Source: Gammaproteobacteria bacterium | GTDB lineage: Bacteria > Pseudomonadota > Gammaproteobacteria > SG8-11 | DNA: 64,000 bases | NCBI GenBank assembly: GCA_024641505.1 | Contig: JAHECY010000221.1 | Span: forward strand, 18,199-82,198 | Reading direction: 5' to 3' | In this document: piece by piece, positions 27,889 to 36,835 of the stretch | Numbering within the stretch: the first letter of the stretch is position 1 | Layout of the letters: each line of letters opens with the position of its first letter | Made by a program: the position numbers and the translations under genes | Notes under the pieces: generated by a model | Told to the model about the DNA's origin: nothing | The model's input: the letters and a program-made list of their open reading frames with translations, nothing else | Database searches by the model: none

Positions 27889-30174
27889 ATGCTCAATCAG
27901 CGCTTGTTATTCATCGGTCTGATCATCGGTAATTTATTGACAGCCTGTACCAGCGATACCAATAATACGCAACAGCCGGCTATTACCGGCCATGCCAGAA
28001 TTCCGCTCAGCGCCCAACTGCTGGCGTCGCTAAAAACCTACGATGGCCTGCAAGTCAAGATTACCGTGGACAAAGGCACCAGCTACGAGGAAAGCCGGTT
28101 TATCACCGGATTGAAAATTGATACAACGGATAACTCGCTGGTCGGCGATTTGTCGCTGGTGTTGACCAAGGGCCTGCATACCATTGAGCTGACATTTTTT
28201 CTTTCGGCCAATAACTATGAAAATGTGCAAATTGCCAGTCTTACCCCCCAGACCATCGAAGTTTTCGGCGGCGATAGTCAGGTATTGACCTTTACGCCGG
28301 AGATGTATACTTATGACGATCCCGATCATGATAAATTTAACAGTTTGCGGGAAATTCAACTGGGTAATGATCCCGCGGACCCCGCATCGCATCCGGCGCT
28401 GTTGCCGCCGGTAGCGGACACGGCCAGTGGCGCCTACAACACAAGCTTGATTGTGCAGCTTTCTTGCGGCGCCGTGAGCCCGTTGCTGTGTGCGCAAATC
28501 CACTATTCCCTTGATGGCAGTGCACCTACAGCGTCGTCCCCGGTTTACACGTCACCCCTCAATATTGACGCGACTACCGCCCTGCAAGCAATTGTTACCG
28601 ATATCGAAAACAATGAGAGTGCTGTCGCGAGCTTCACTTACACGCTGGACACGCGCGCACCCGCAGTTATCGGCAATACGCCGTCTGCTGGTGCGGAGCT
28701 CGTGCTTTATACCAATCCCGTCATTGATGTGACTTTTGACGAGGCTGTGGATTGTTCCAGCCTTAACGCCAACACCTTCATTGTCACCGGAAGAACCGGC
28801 AAGATACCAGGACAAGTCACTTGCCAGGGCGATAAATCGGAATTTTATCCCGATAACGGCGTATTGCCAGCATCGTCGCTCGTTGATGTATTGATTACCA
28901 CCGCAGCACGGGACTTGGCGCACAATAATTTGGCGGAGAATTATACCTGGCGCTTCACCACCCAACCGTGGACCCGGAGGATTGGCACGATCGATTATGA
29001 ACATGTTATGGGATCTTTTGTCGATGATGCCGGGGATGTATATGTTACCGGCGATACCCGCGGCGCAATGGACGGCAACAGCAATCATGGCATGGAGGAT
29101 ATGTTTCTCACCAAAATCGGCGCTGACGGCGTCCGGCGCTGGACCTTGCAACGGGGTACCGGCAATTACGATGCCGGTACGGCGGTCGCCGTCGATGTCA
29201 GTGGTAATGTTTACGTAGCCGGTGACAGCCAGGGGAGTCTTGACGGTAATACCAGCAGCGGTGATCTGGATGTCTTCTTGATGAAATTTGATCGCGATGG
29301 CGTATGGCAGTGGACACGGCAGCTTGGAACCTCCGGTAGCGATTATGTCAGTGCCATGGCGCTCGATGGCAACGGCAATGTCTATATCACCGGCCCAACC
29401 TACGGCGCATTCAATGGCTACCAGAACGCGGGCAATCAAGACTACTTCCTGATAAAATTCGATACCGCCGGCGGGTGGCAATGGACATACCAGAACGGCA
29501 CCCCCGGTTATGACCCGTCTGCCGCTCTGGCGGTGGATAACAACGGCAATCTCTATCTGACGGGCGCGACCAACGGCGCTCTTGATGGCAACACCGGTAG
29601 CGGCAATTACGACGTATTTCTTTCCAAATTTGACGCCAATGGTGCGCGCCTATGGACTCGGCTGCGCGGTACTGCCGGTTCCGATGGCACGGCTGGCATT
29701 GCGTTGGATGCCAAAGGAAATATTCTGGTTGCGGGCACCACCGGGGGTGGCCTTGACGGGAACATCAGTGCCGGCGCCGGCGATATTTTTATGATGCAAT
29801 TCGACAATAACGGCGTATGGCAGTGGAGCAGGCAACGGGGTTCCACTCTCAACGATTCCGCTTCAGCGCTGCTGCGTGACAGCAAGGGAGGTCTCTACAT
29901 CGCGGGTACGACCTACGGTAACGTGGACGGCAACACAAGTAGCGGGGGTACCGATATGATACTGATAAAGTATGACAACGCCGGCCTCTGGCAATGGAGT
30001 CAACAGCGAGGCTCCAACGGTGCTGAATATATTTATACTGCGGCTATCAGTTATGACGATTTTGTTTATGTTGGTGGTGATACCGACGCGCAAAGTACAT
30101 TCCATGGCAACGCCTATATCGGCGGTCAGGATGTATTCGTCATGAAATTCGACACCGGCGGAAGTTTACAATAA
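27889..30174 (+). CDS. Lipoprotein with Ig-like domains and seven SBBP-type propeller repeats
   Basis: 761 residues. A lipoprotein signal ends in LLTAC (Cys20). After a beta-rich N-terminal region come a chitobiase-C-like domain (IHYSLDGSAPTASSPVYTSP), a bacterial Ig-like domain (APAVIGNTPSAGAELV ... DVTFDEAVDCSS) and then seven repeats of about 57 residues with the pattern GN-(V/L)-Y-(V/I)-x-G-x-T-x-G-x-(L/F)-(D/N)-G ... D-(V/I)-F-L-x-K-(F/I)-D ... W-x-R-x-(R/L)-G-(T/S). These are SBBP beta-propeller repeats and probably close one seven-bladed wheel. The protein is probably exposed at the cell surface. Function is unknown; adhesion or polymer binding is a guess. The gene is alone. Confidence 0.85.
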   Translation: MLNQRLLFIGLIIGNLLTACTSDTNNTQQPAITGHARIPLSAQLLASLKTYDGLQVKITVDKGTSYEESRFITGLKIDTTDNSLVGDLSLVLTKGLHTIELTFFLSANNYENVQIASLTPQTIEVFGGDSQVLTFTPEMYTYDDPDHDKFNSLREIQLGNDPADPASHPALLPPVADTASGAYNTSLIVQLSCGAVSPLLCAQIHYSLDGSAPTASSPVYTSPLNIDATTALQAIVTDIENNESAVASFTYTLDTRAPAVIGNTPSAGAELVLYTNPVIDVTFDEAVDCSSLNANTFIVTGRTGKIPGQVTCQGDKSEFYPDNGVLPASSLVDVLITTAARDLAHNNLAENYTWRFTTQPWTRRIGTIDYEHVMGSFVDDAGDVYVTGDTRGAMDGNSNHGMEDMFLTKIGADGVRRWTLQRGTGNYDAGTAVAVDVSGNVYVAGDSQGSLDGNTSSGDLDVFLMKFDRDGVWQWTRQLGTSGSDYVSAMALDGNGNVYITGPTYGAFNGYQNAGNQDYFLIKFDTAGGWQWTYQNGTPGYDPSAALAVDNNGNLYLTGATNGALDGNTGSGNYDVFLSKFDANGARLWTRLRGTAGSDGTAGIALDAKGNILVAGTTGGGLDGNISAGAGDIFMMQFDNNGVWQWSRQRGSTLNDSASALLRDSKGGLYIAGTTYGNVDGNTSSGGTDMILIKYDNAGLWQWSQQRGSNGAEYIYTAAISYDDFVYVGGDTDAQSTFHGNAYIGGQDVFVMKFDTGGSLQ

Positions 30175-30230
30175 GTGTCATTTAAAATACGCCGAGCGAA
30201 CTTCCGTACCACTGGGGAATGTTATAGCAC

Positions 30231-30250
30231 AAAGGGGCCAGACCCCATTT
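30231..30250. repeat. Short REP-like palindrome
   Basis: AAAGGGGCCAGACCCCATTT is a near-palindrome (GGGG-CCAGA-CCCC with A/T flanks) in the gap between the propeller gene and rmlD. Similar AAAGGGG(T/C)CAGACCCC elements are common intergenic repeats in gammaproteobacteria. Only one copy was noticed here. Confidence 0.35.
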
Positions 30251-30459
30251 CGCGGGGCCTTGCCACCGTCTCGACGTTGCGCACCCCGTGCTTGATACGC
30301 GGTATTTAGATCCAATACACACTCACCTCACGGCTTTAATGCAAAGCGATTTGTGTAGCCGGAAGCCAAAACCGCGCCATTATATGATGTAACGTATTAC
30401 ACTATAGTCACAGGAAGTCGAAGTACTAATGTGGTATACGATGATAACGGGGGAAATAC

Positions 30460-31374
30460 GTGAAAATATTGATTATTGGCGGCCATGGCCAGGTGGGCTG
30501 GGAATTGCACCGGTCTTTGTTGCCGCTTGGTCGGGTGGTGGCCAGTGGGCATCGTGCTACCGGCCCGGTCATTGGCCAAGCGCCCGTGGCCGTTGATTTG
30601 GCTGATCCGGACAGTATTCGTCATGCCCTGCGCGAGGTACGTCCCGAAATTATTGTCAATGCCGCGGCTTATACCGCGGTGGACCAGGCCGAGCATGAGC
30701 CGGAGCAGGCCATGGCAATCAACGGCATCGCACCGGGAATTATGGCGGAACAAGCGCGAGCGCTCAATGCCACCTTGATTCACTACTCCACCGATTATGT
30801 GTTTGACGGTACCGGCACCCAGCCATACCGGGAAACGGACGCGCCTGATCCGTGCAGCGTCTATGGAAAAACCAAACTCGCCGGTGAACAAGCGGTCGCG
30901 GCGGCCGGCGGCCGGCACCTGATCTTGCGCACTGCCTGGGTGTACGGTAATCGTGGCAAAAATTTTTTTCTGACCATGAAACGCCTGGCCGCGGAACGCG
31001 ATCACCTGCGCGTGGTGAACGATCAGACGGGCGCCCCTACCTGGTCGCGCCTGATAGCCCAGACCACCGCCGGCATCATTTCCCAATCCTTGGCTGATCC
31101 TACCGGATTTTTTGCACAGCATTCCGGAATCTACCACCTGACCAGTAACGGTCACACCACCTGGCATGGCTTTGCCAGAGCGATACTTGATCATCTGGCA
31201 GCGCAAGGCATTGCCGTGCCGCGCCTGGAGGCTATTCCTACCACAGACTATCCGCTGCCGGCAGCACGGCCTGCTTACTCGGTGTTGAACAACGCAAAGC
31301 TGGAATCCGTTTTCAAGCTTACGATGCCGTCGTGGGAATCAGCGTTGCAACTGGTGTTGCAAAACGAAGCTTGA
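30460..31374 (+). CDS. rmlD: dTDP-4-dehydrorhamnose reductase
   Basis: 304 residues from a GTG at 30460 (GGGGG about 7 nt upstream). RmlD reduces dTDP-4-keto-L-rhamnose to dTDP-L-rhamnose with NAD(P)H. Visible motifs: the Rossmann turn GGHGQVGWEL, PEIIVNAAAYTAVDQAE, the catalytic STDYVFDG, YGKTKLAGE with the Tyr-x3-Lys pair, and RTAWVYGNRGKNF. Length is normal. In most bacteria the gene sits with rmlA, rmlB and rmlC; none of them is in this window, so this copy is an orphan whose partners must be elsewhere. Rhamnose made here could enter lipopolysaccharide or an exopolysaccharide. Confidence 0.95.
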   Translation: MKILIIGGHGQVGWELHRSLLPLGRVVASGHRATGPVIGQAPVAVDLADPDSIRHALREVRPEIIVNAAAYTAVDQAEHEPEQAMAINGIAPGIMAEQARALNATLIHYSTDYVFDGTGTQPYRETDAPDPCSVYGKTKLAGEQAVAAAGGRHLILRTAWVYGNRGKNFFLTMKRLAAERDHLRVVNDQTGAPTWSRLIAQTTAGIISQSLADPTGFFAQHSGIYHLTSNGHTTWHGFARAILDHLAAQGIAVPRLEAIPTTDYPLPAARPAYSVLNNAKLESVFKLTMPSWESALQLVLQNEA

Positions 31375-31442
31375 CACCTCCGGTGGCATTGTTAGAGTCG
31401 CCGGACGCGAGCACGAGAATGACCAGGTTACACAGCTTAGCG

Positions 31443-32366
31443 CTAATATTTCCCCGGGAGATACGCGGGCCGGGGGGGGAGGAAATCGCCGGCGCCATCA
31501 AAAAATTGCCATAGGCGCTGGGCCATGCTGCCGTGCTTGTTGGCGGCAACGCGTGCAATGACGATTTCGCGGTTTATTCCTCTGACATATTCACCCTCTA
31601 CCGACAGCAGCCTGCCATCGTTAAGTTCTTCCTGAACCAGGAACAAGGGCATATGTCCCCATGCCATGCGTTGCAGGATTACTTCCTTTTTAGTGTATTG
31701 GTCACCGACTGTTAAATGCGGGGAATCATTGAGCACGAAGCGGGTGAGTTTCTCGCTGTGTGTGGCGGTGTCACGGATAATGCATTGAGTGTAATCCGTG
31801 ATTTCCGTGTAGCGGAGGTCGGGGCGGATCGGCATTTGGAAAAATCCAGGCGCCGCTACCGGCACGATTGGCACCGAGCAGAAGTCGCGATATTCATAAC
31901 GCGCATCGGCCTTATCGATATGATGGATGATCAGATCGACTGTGCCATCCAGCAGGCTTTCGTTGGGGCCGAACAAGTTACCGAAAAACAAGTTGAGTCG
32001 GGTGTAGGAATAGGTTTCGGAAAAGCCGCGTAATACCGCCAACGCGCTGGGCAGAGGAGTGATATCACCCACCATGATATTCAGCTCGGGTTCCTCGCCG
32101 CCGCGCAAGGACGCTGCCTGGTGTTTCAGCTCCTGCATTTCGCCCAGAATACGTTTGACACTCTTGTGAAACGCCTTGCCTTGCTCGGTCAGCACACACC
32201 GGTACCCGGAACGATCAAAAATGGCGAATCCCAGCGCATCTTCCATTTTTTTAAGAGCCGTGATGACGCTCGGGTGCGTCTTGTTGAGTATTTTGGCGCC
32301 GGCCAGGATGCTGCCCTGGCTGACGACGGCCTCAAGAGTGAGCATTTGTTGAAAGGTAAAATTCAT
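31443..32366 (-). CDS. LysR-family transcriptional regulator
   Basis: 307 residues, normal for LysR proteins. A winged helix-turn-helix occupies residues 1-60 (MLTLEAVVSQGSILAGAKIL, then THPSVITALKKMEDALGFAI), and the rest is the two-lobed effector-binding domain. The gene is divergent from a cytochrome c' operon, and a T-N11-A palindrome lies in the 200-nt gap. I infer autoregulation and control of the cytochrome operon. The inducer is unknown. Confidence 0.92.
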   Translation of the reverse strand: MNFTFQQMLTLEAVVSQGSILAGAKILNKTHPSVITALKKMEDALGFAIFDRSGYRCVLTEQGKAFHKSVKRILGEMQELKHQAASLRGGEEPELNIMVGDITPLPSALAVLRGFSETYSYTRLNLFFGNLFGPNESLLDGTVDLIIHHIDKADARYEYRDFCSVPIVPVAAPGFFQMPIRPDLRYTEITDYTQCIIRDTATHSEKLTRFVLNDSPHLTVGDQYTKKEVILQRMAWGHMPLFLVQEELNDGRLLSVEGEYVRGINREIVIARVAANKHGSMAQRLWQFFDGAGDFLPPRPAYLPGKY

Positions 32367-32418
32367 AATGTAATATAAATCTACAATGAATGTTAAAACA
32401 TAGTACTTTTCATAGACG

Positions 32419-32433
32419 ATAGGGTCAACCTAT
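32419..32433. promoter_or_regulatory. Putative LysR operator (T-N11-A palindrome)
   Basis: ATAGG-GTCAA-CCTAT is a perfect interrupted palindrome containing T32420-N11-A32432, the usual LysR box. It lies 53 nt upstream of the regulator start and about 135 nt upstream of the cytochrome c' start. Confidence 0.5.
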
Positions 32434-32567
32434 GCTTTCTTCCGTCGGTGGATTAGCACGGGGATATCCGGTGGATCGCGGCCAGCATCAACCATTACTG
32501 AAACAGTGGAATATGGTAGAGCCGCGGGTCGTTTGTTTACACGGTTGCATAGAAACAGGAGAGGTAC

Positions 32568-33044
32568 ATGAAAACTAATATTTATTTCAACATGTTGATG
32601 GCTGGTGCAGGGTGCCTGCTCACGGCTGCGGGAACCATGGTCTATGCCGCCGGGACCACCGCGCCGGCGGATATGGTGAAGTACCGCCAAAGTCTCATGC
32701 TGACGCAGCGGGGGCACATGGCCGCGGCGGCGGCCATCATCAAAGGGGAAGTCAATTTTCCAGAGCAGCTTCCGGTGCATGTGAATTCATTGGCGGCAAC
32801 CACCCAGGATATCGCCAGTATGTTTCCCGCGGGCAGCGATGTGGATGACACCAAAGCCAAACCCGACGTCTGGAAGGATCCGGAAGAATTTGGAAAACGG
32901 GCCAAGGATACCCAAAAAAAATCCGCAGCTCTGGCGCAAGCGGTTAGCGCCGGCGAGAGTGCAAAATATGGACAGCTCTTCAAAGATCTTCTGGACAGTT
33001 GTAAATCATGCCACAAGGACTTTCGTAAGAAAGAGGAAAAATAG
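32568..33044 (+). CDS. Class II cytochrome c (cytochrome c')
   Basis: 158 residues with a Sec signal peptide (cleavage near VYAAG) and one heme motif at the C-terminus, CKSCH followed by KDFRKK, the class II layout. The body is the expected four-helix bundle, with the N-terminal RQSLMLTQRGHMAAAAAIIK helix. Cytochromes c' bind NO and may protect against nitrosative stress or carry electrons. AGGAGAGG precedes the ATG. It is first in an operon with a class I cytochrome 3 nt downstream and a hydrolase, divergent from a LysR regulator. Confidence 0.92.
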   Translation: MKTNIYFNMLMAGAGCLLTAAGTMVYAAGTTAPADMVKYRQSLMLTQRGHMAAAAAIIKGEVNFPEQLPVHVNSLAATTQDIASMFPAGSDVDDTKAKPDVWKDPEEFGKRAKDTQKKSAALAQAVSAGESAKYGQLFKDLLDSCKSCHKDFRKKEEK

Positions 33045-33047
33045 TAC

Positions 33048-33569
33048 GTGTACGTCCCGGCAGGAAATGGTGTGCGCAATCACCGATGGTTGCTGGTGAC
33101 GGCGTGGTTGCTGGCGCAGGTCTCGGTCGAAGTATTTGCCGGCGACAATGCGGAAACGTCGTTTGATCGGGGTGAATACGTGTTGCATGCCGCTGGTTGC
33201 GCCAGTTGCCATACCGACCGGAAACATCAGGGTGAAACTTTGGCCGGTGGCCGGGCGCTGGTGACCGAGTTTGGGACGTTTTTCACTCCCAATATCACAC
33301 CCGACACGGCGCCCAACATCACGCCGCACCGGCATGCGGGAATCGGTCGATGGCGCCAGCAGGATCTCGTAGAGTACCTGGCGACGGGGATGACCCCGGA
33401 GGGTGACACGGCGGGAGATGTGATGGCCGAGGTCATTGATGACAGCTTAAGTTTATTGGCACATGACGATCTTGCAGCAATCGCTATGTATATTCTGTCG
33501 TTACCACCGGTATCGGAAGACGTACGTGAGCGGCGACCCAAGACGACCGTAGAGCCCAGTTGGGACTGA
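33048..33569 (+). CDS. Class I c-type cytochrome
   Basis: 173 residues from a GTG at 33048, 3 nt after the cytochrome c' stop, with AGAGG upstream. A signal peptide precedes the heme motif CASCH (AAGCASCHTD). The downstream TPNITPD...GIG-x-W segment and the likely axial Met in ATGMTPEGD are the pattern of cytochrome subunits of alcohol, aldehyde or sugar dehydrogenases. No dehydrogenase gene is adjacent, so it more likely exchanges electrons with the cytochrome c' or a separate enzyme. Confidence 0.9.
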   Translation: MYVPAGNGVRNHRWLLVTAWLLAQVSVEVFAGDNAETSFDRGEYVLHAAGCASCHTDRKHQGETLAGGRALVTEFGTFFTPNITPDTAPNITPHRHAGIGRWRQQDLVEYLATGMTPEGDTAGDVMAEVIDDSLSLLAHDDLAAIAMYILSLPPVSEDVRERRPKTTVEPSWD

Positions 33570-33622
33570 ATGCAGTGATGCCGACAGTTACCGTCATCGA
33601 CAGACATGAGGGAGGAAAAAGC

Positions 33623-34537
33623 ATGCAAATTCGTATCTTGGCATATTGCTGGTTGCTGATGACGGTAGGTGTAAGTGTTACCGCACATGCCCAGGAAGTA
33701 ACTTTGAGTTATCGAGGCCTGACCCTGAATGCGGAGTTGGAACCCGCGCCAGCCGAGTCTGTTCTTGATCACGTGATTGTCATAACCCACGGTGGACTCG
33801 GGCATCGCGCCATGGAAACCGTGGCGTACCTGCAGCGTTTGTTCGGTGCACAGGGCTATGCAACATTGGCGCTTAATCTCAGTCTGGGCGTCGATAATCG
33901 TCACGGCATGTTTGATTGCCATAGTACGCATCGCCACCAATTCGCCGATGCAGCCGGAGAAATTGGCGCATGGTTGAGGTGGCTGAGCGAGCAGGGTGTT
34001 CGTCATGTGATCTTGCTGGGCCACTCACGCGGCGCCGGGCAAACAGCTCTGTACGCGGCAACGCAAGACAGTGGTCTGGTGCAGTCGGTGGTGCTGCTGG
34101 CGCCCGATACCCGCGAAACCAACGACGCTGCGGCATACGAGGCACGACATCAACATGCGCTGGCGCCGGTTCTGCAGCATGCGCAGCGGCTGATGCGCGC
34201 CGGCAAGGGCGCAAGCCTGCTCACCCATACGGGAATTTTGTATTGCAGCGACACCACGGTTTCGGCGGCAAGTTTCGTTTCCTATTACGGCCCGGACCCA
34301 AGGCTCGATACCGCCTACCTGATTCCGAAAATCAAGAAGCCAGTGCTGTTGGTGCTTGCCGGTGGTGACGAAGTAGTGGCAGGCTCCCGGGACAAGTTTC
34401 CGCCCTTGGCGGATGGCGTTCGGGTGCAGGTCAGTATCGTCGACGGTGCCGATCATTTTTTTCGGGACATATTCGCCGATGACGCGGTGGAGTTTGTTAT
34501 CGATTTCCTGAAACGTGTCAGCCTTACCGCTCAATGA
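33623..34537 (+). CDS. Exported alpha/beta hydrolase
   Basis: 304 residues from ATG 33623, preceded by GGAGG at 33611-33615; an earlier in-frame start at 33560 would overlap the cytochrome and mask the signal peptide (cleavage after AHA). Fold motifs: oxyanion-hole segment ITHGGLGH, nucleophile elbow GHSRGAG (Ser135), the acid probably in LAGGDEVV, and the catalytic His in GADHFF. The substrate is unknown. It is the last gene of the LysR-linked cytochrome operon. Similar periplasmic hydrolases occur beside cytochrome genes in sulfur-oxidising bacteria, but a role there is not established. Confidence 0.87.
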   Translation: MQIRILAYCWLLMTVGVSVTAHAQEVTLSYRGLTLNAELEPAPAESVLDHVIVITHGGLGHRAMETVAYLQRLFGAQGYATLALNLSLGVDNRHGMFDCHSTHRHQFADAAGEIGAWLRWLSEQGVRHVILLGHSRGAGQTALYAATQDSGLVQSVVLLAPDTRETNDAAAYEARHQHALAPVLQHAQRLMRAGKGASLLTHTGILYCSDTTVSAASFVSYYGPDPRLDTAYLIPKIKKPVLLVLAGGDEVVAGSRDKFPPLADGVRVQVSIVDGADHFFRDIFADDAVEFVIDFLKRVSLTAQ

Positions 34538-34737
34538 TTTCAACGACTGTAGTAAGCTGCTTCCGCTTTGTGGGTGCGTGCTGAATCCGGTTTCCTGTTA
34601 CCGGTGTTCACGCACCGTCTAGGCTTGCGCACCGGAGGAAATCCCGGAGCGACGTCATTCTTGCAGATCACTGTTTTCGATCATGCCACCAAGACCCGCC
34701 TCAGTACCACAAGTCAGGGTATGGTGGCTGGACAGCG

Positions 34738-35640
34738 TTATGGAGCAATGGCCGGTTTCCAGGCACCAACACGATGGCAGTTGTTGCAGGTGGCGACCGT
34801 CTCGACATGGTTCTGTGGCTTGCCTGTGGCTATGGTTCCATCGTGACAGGATGCGCAGTCGCCGGCGATATTGATATGGCTCATTATCGCCGGTGTCCAA
34901 GCAGTAACATTGTGGCAGGTACCGCACTCGTTATTGGAGCGAACGTGGTTTTCCGGTTTGCCGGTGATCGACGCCAGCTTGCCGTTGTGGCAGTTTTCAC
35001 AGCCGGTGGTTACATTGATATGGTCGAAAGTGGCCGGTCTCCAGGCAGTGGTGACATGGCATTCTCCGCAATCCACCGGGGTGCGCAAATGATTGCGTGT
35101 CATGCCGGTTGCGCTCAAGCCATTGTGACAAATCTTGCAGGCAACAGTCGTCATGTCGTGCGAGAAACTGGTGGGAGTCCAGGCAATGGTCACGTGGCAT
35201 TGACTACAGTCTGTGCTTTCGATCTTAATATGGTTCGTGCTGAGGCCGGTGGCTCGCACCCGGTTGTGACAGTTGGCGCAAGGGCCGACAACCGCGGCAT
35301 GGTCCACGCTGACATCGAAGAAGGATGAGGTGGTATGGCAATCGTCGCAGGTATTACTGGTGTCGATATGATTGGAATTCTTGCCGGGGGCGATATCATT
35401 GTTATGGCACCCACTGCAATTGCGCGGGGTCCCGGTAAAAAGACCCTTGAAGTGGCAGCTTTCGCAAGCTACGGACACATGCCTACCAGTCAACATGTAG
35501 CCCGTGGAGAAATGATCGAAATCCGGTTTGACCTCAATGGCGACGCTGGTGACGCTGACCGACATGCATGCTAACAACAACGCACTGGCGCAAATCGCCG
35601 ACTTCATACCCTTTACCTGTTCCTTCAGTCCCTTACCCAT
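34738..35640 (-). CDS. Eleven-heme c-type cytochrome with alternating repeats
   Basis: 300 residues from ATG 35640 (GTGGTGGA just upstream); 35607 is an alternative. After a signal peptide (core CASALLLACM) the sequence has eleven CxxCH motifs: CESCH, CSGCH, CDDCH, CANCH, CSQCH, CKICH, CGECH, CENCH, CGTCH, CASCH, CNNCH. Two unit types alternate: one ends W-x-P-(A/T)-x-(F/M)-x-H, the other reads CHNG-x-x-ATG-x-x-x-NH, the trailing His residues probably serving as distal heme ligands. Such arrays form heme wires for periplasmic or extracellular electron transfer. No porin or dehydrogenase partner is next to it, and it is convergent with the hydrolase gene. Confidence 0.93.
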   Translation of the reverse strand: MGKGLKEQVKGMKSAICASALLLACMSVSVTSVAIEVKPDFDHFSTGYMLTGRHVSVACESCHFKGLFTGTPRNCSGCHNNDIAPGKNSNHIDTSNTCDDCHTTSSFFDVSVDHAAVVGPCANCHNRVRATGLSTNHIKIESTDCSQCHVTIAWTPTSFSHDMTTVACKICHNGLSATGMTRNHLRTPVDCGECHVTTAWRPATFDHINVTTGCENCHNGKLASITGKPENHVRSNNECGTCHNVTAWTPAIMSHINIAGDCASCHDGTIATGKPQNHVETVATCNNCHRVGAWKPAIAP

Positions 35641-36088
35641 TATTCCACCACCGACAGCTGCTTCGAGCAATAACAAAACAATAAAAATATAGGTTAATTA
35701 CTCAGTTCGAATGACCCGTTCGTCAAACCTTCCAAGCAAGTATTCCACCATCAATGCCACTCGGTTGCCAGTCGAATTTCTTGAAATTAACTATAAAACA
35801 GCGAGACTTGACGCCAACTCCTACCATGGATTGTCAACATTTAGCCCCCAGCGCGCTGCCAACTCCGTCACAGATCAATGTACATCGATCCCCCCGGGGC
35901 GGGGTCCAGTCCCGCCTCTCGGGCTCTACGTGGCATTAAGGTTCCCAGTTATTTTCAAGGCAGTAAGTCTGTCTGAGGGGAAGGGAGTATCTGTTTTCCG
36001 GCTTAATCCCACATTAATAAAACTTTAATCAGGTGGTAGCACGGGCCATTGGGTGACCGGAACCACCCACCCCGGTGAATGCCAGCGT
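35641..36088. other. Intergenic region, promoter side of the multiheme cytochrome
   Basis: 448 nt. AT-rich DNA at 35665-35705 probably carries the cytochrome promoter (minus strand). A G/C block at 35888-35920 is self-complementary in part but forms no clean hairpin. No gene recognised. Confidence 0.5.
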
Positions 36089-36835
36089 TTAATCCCACCA
36101 AAAGTACCAGGTGCGCCCGTTTTGCAGCAACGTCGCCAGACCTTCGAGGCTGCCAACGCCTTGATGGATGATATCGCCGCAATAGATGAATTGTTCACGG
36201 GCCAAAACCATGGCCGCTTCATAAGTTTTGGGTGGATTTTTTACTTTGGCCTCAATGACATCATGTGTTACGCAAACGATCTCGGCTTGATAACGCTCCT
36301 GCCAATATCGCCACAGGGCCACATGCGCCGCCGGCGCGGGGCAGTCATTCCAGCCACCGTAATTGAAATGCGCGGGAATATGGTGCGCATTCCGATCGGG
36401 AATGATGGCGATAAAAATCCATTCTTTAGGATTTTGCTGACGGGAGTCCAGGTGGGTAATCAACCCGCCTTTTTCATTCTCGTCCGGGGCCGGTTGGCCG
36501 GGTTCCAGTTCATAGTACGCAGGGTCCTCTTGCACACGCTGCTCAAAGAAATCGTCGGGAGAGATTGTTTTGGCGTCGCGAATAATTTCTTCAAAAGTCT
36601 GTTCCGCGCATTCGAATTGATCCGCGAAAAAGTCGAATTCCCGTTCATCACCCACGATTATCGGCCTGAATCCCTCGGCAGCGCCTTCTTCCTCGAGCCG
36701 GTCGAGTTCCATAAGTGCATCCTGACCGGGTACTAGAAGCAATTCGAAGGGAAAATCCGGTGTCAACGGCATACTGTTTTTTTTCCTGTTCGTCTGATAT
36801 CGCTTGCGGCCGAACAGAATATTTAGGATATCCAT
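36089..36835 (-). CDS. DUF4253 domain protein
   Basis: 248 residues from ATG 36835, chosen for GAGGAAA 7 nt upstream over an earlier ATG at 36952. The C-terminal 110 residues match DUF4253: HFNYGGWNDCPAPAAHVAL, RYWQERYQAEIVCVTHDVIE, LAREQFIYCGDIIHQGVG, and a terminal WYFWWD. The family is found in many bacteria, often near immunity or toxin genes, with no known activity. The N-terminal half is acidic and has no motif I recognise. It is a cytoplasmic protein; the neighbour downstream on this strand is unrelated by sequence. Confidence 0.88.
   Translation of the reverse strand: MDILNILFGRKRYQTNRKKNSMPLTPDFPFELLLVPGQDALMELDRLEEEGAAEGFRPIIVGDEREFDFFADQFECAEQTFEEIIRDAKTISPDDFFEQRVQEDPAYYELEPGQPAPDENEKGGLITHLDSRQQNPKEWIFIAIIPDRNAHHIPAHFNYGGWNDCPAPAAHVALWRYWQERYQAEIVCVTHDVIEAKVKNPPKTYEAAMVLAREQFIYCGDIIHQGVGSLEGLATLLQNGRTWYFWWD

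Noticed and set aside
28552..29481. 309-codon minus-strand frame opposite the propeller lipoprotein
   Set aside because: The plus strand shows a signal peptide and regular propeller repeats; the opposite frame is a by-product of the repeated codon pattern.
30397..31206. 269-codon minus-strand frame opposite rmlD
   Set aside because: rmlD is complete with all catalytic motifs on the plus strand; the opposite frame has no recognisable protein.
33227..34024. 265-codon minus-strand frame opposite the cytochrome c and hydrolase genes
   Set aside because: It crosses two well-supported plus-strand genes and has no domain.
34774..35328. Open frame of 184 codons on the plus strand opposite the multiheme cytochrome
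   Set aside because: The minus strand carries eleven heme motifs in one frame; the plus frame is an antisense artefact of that repeat and has no ribosome site.
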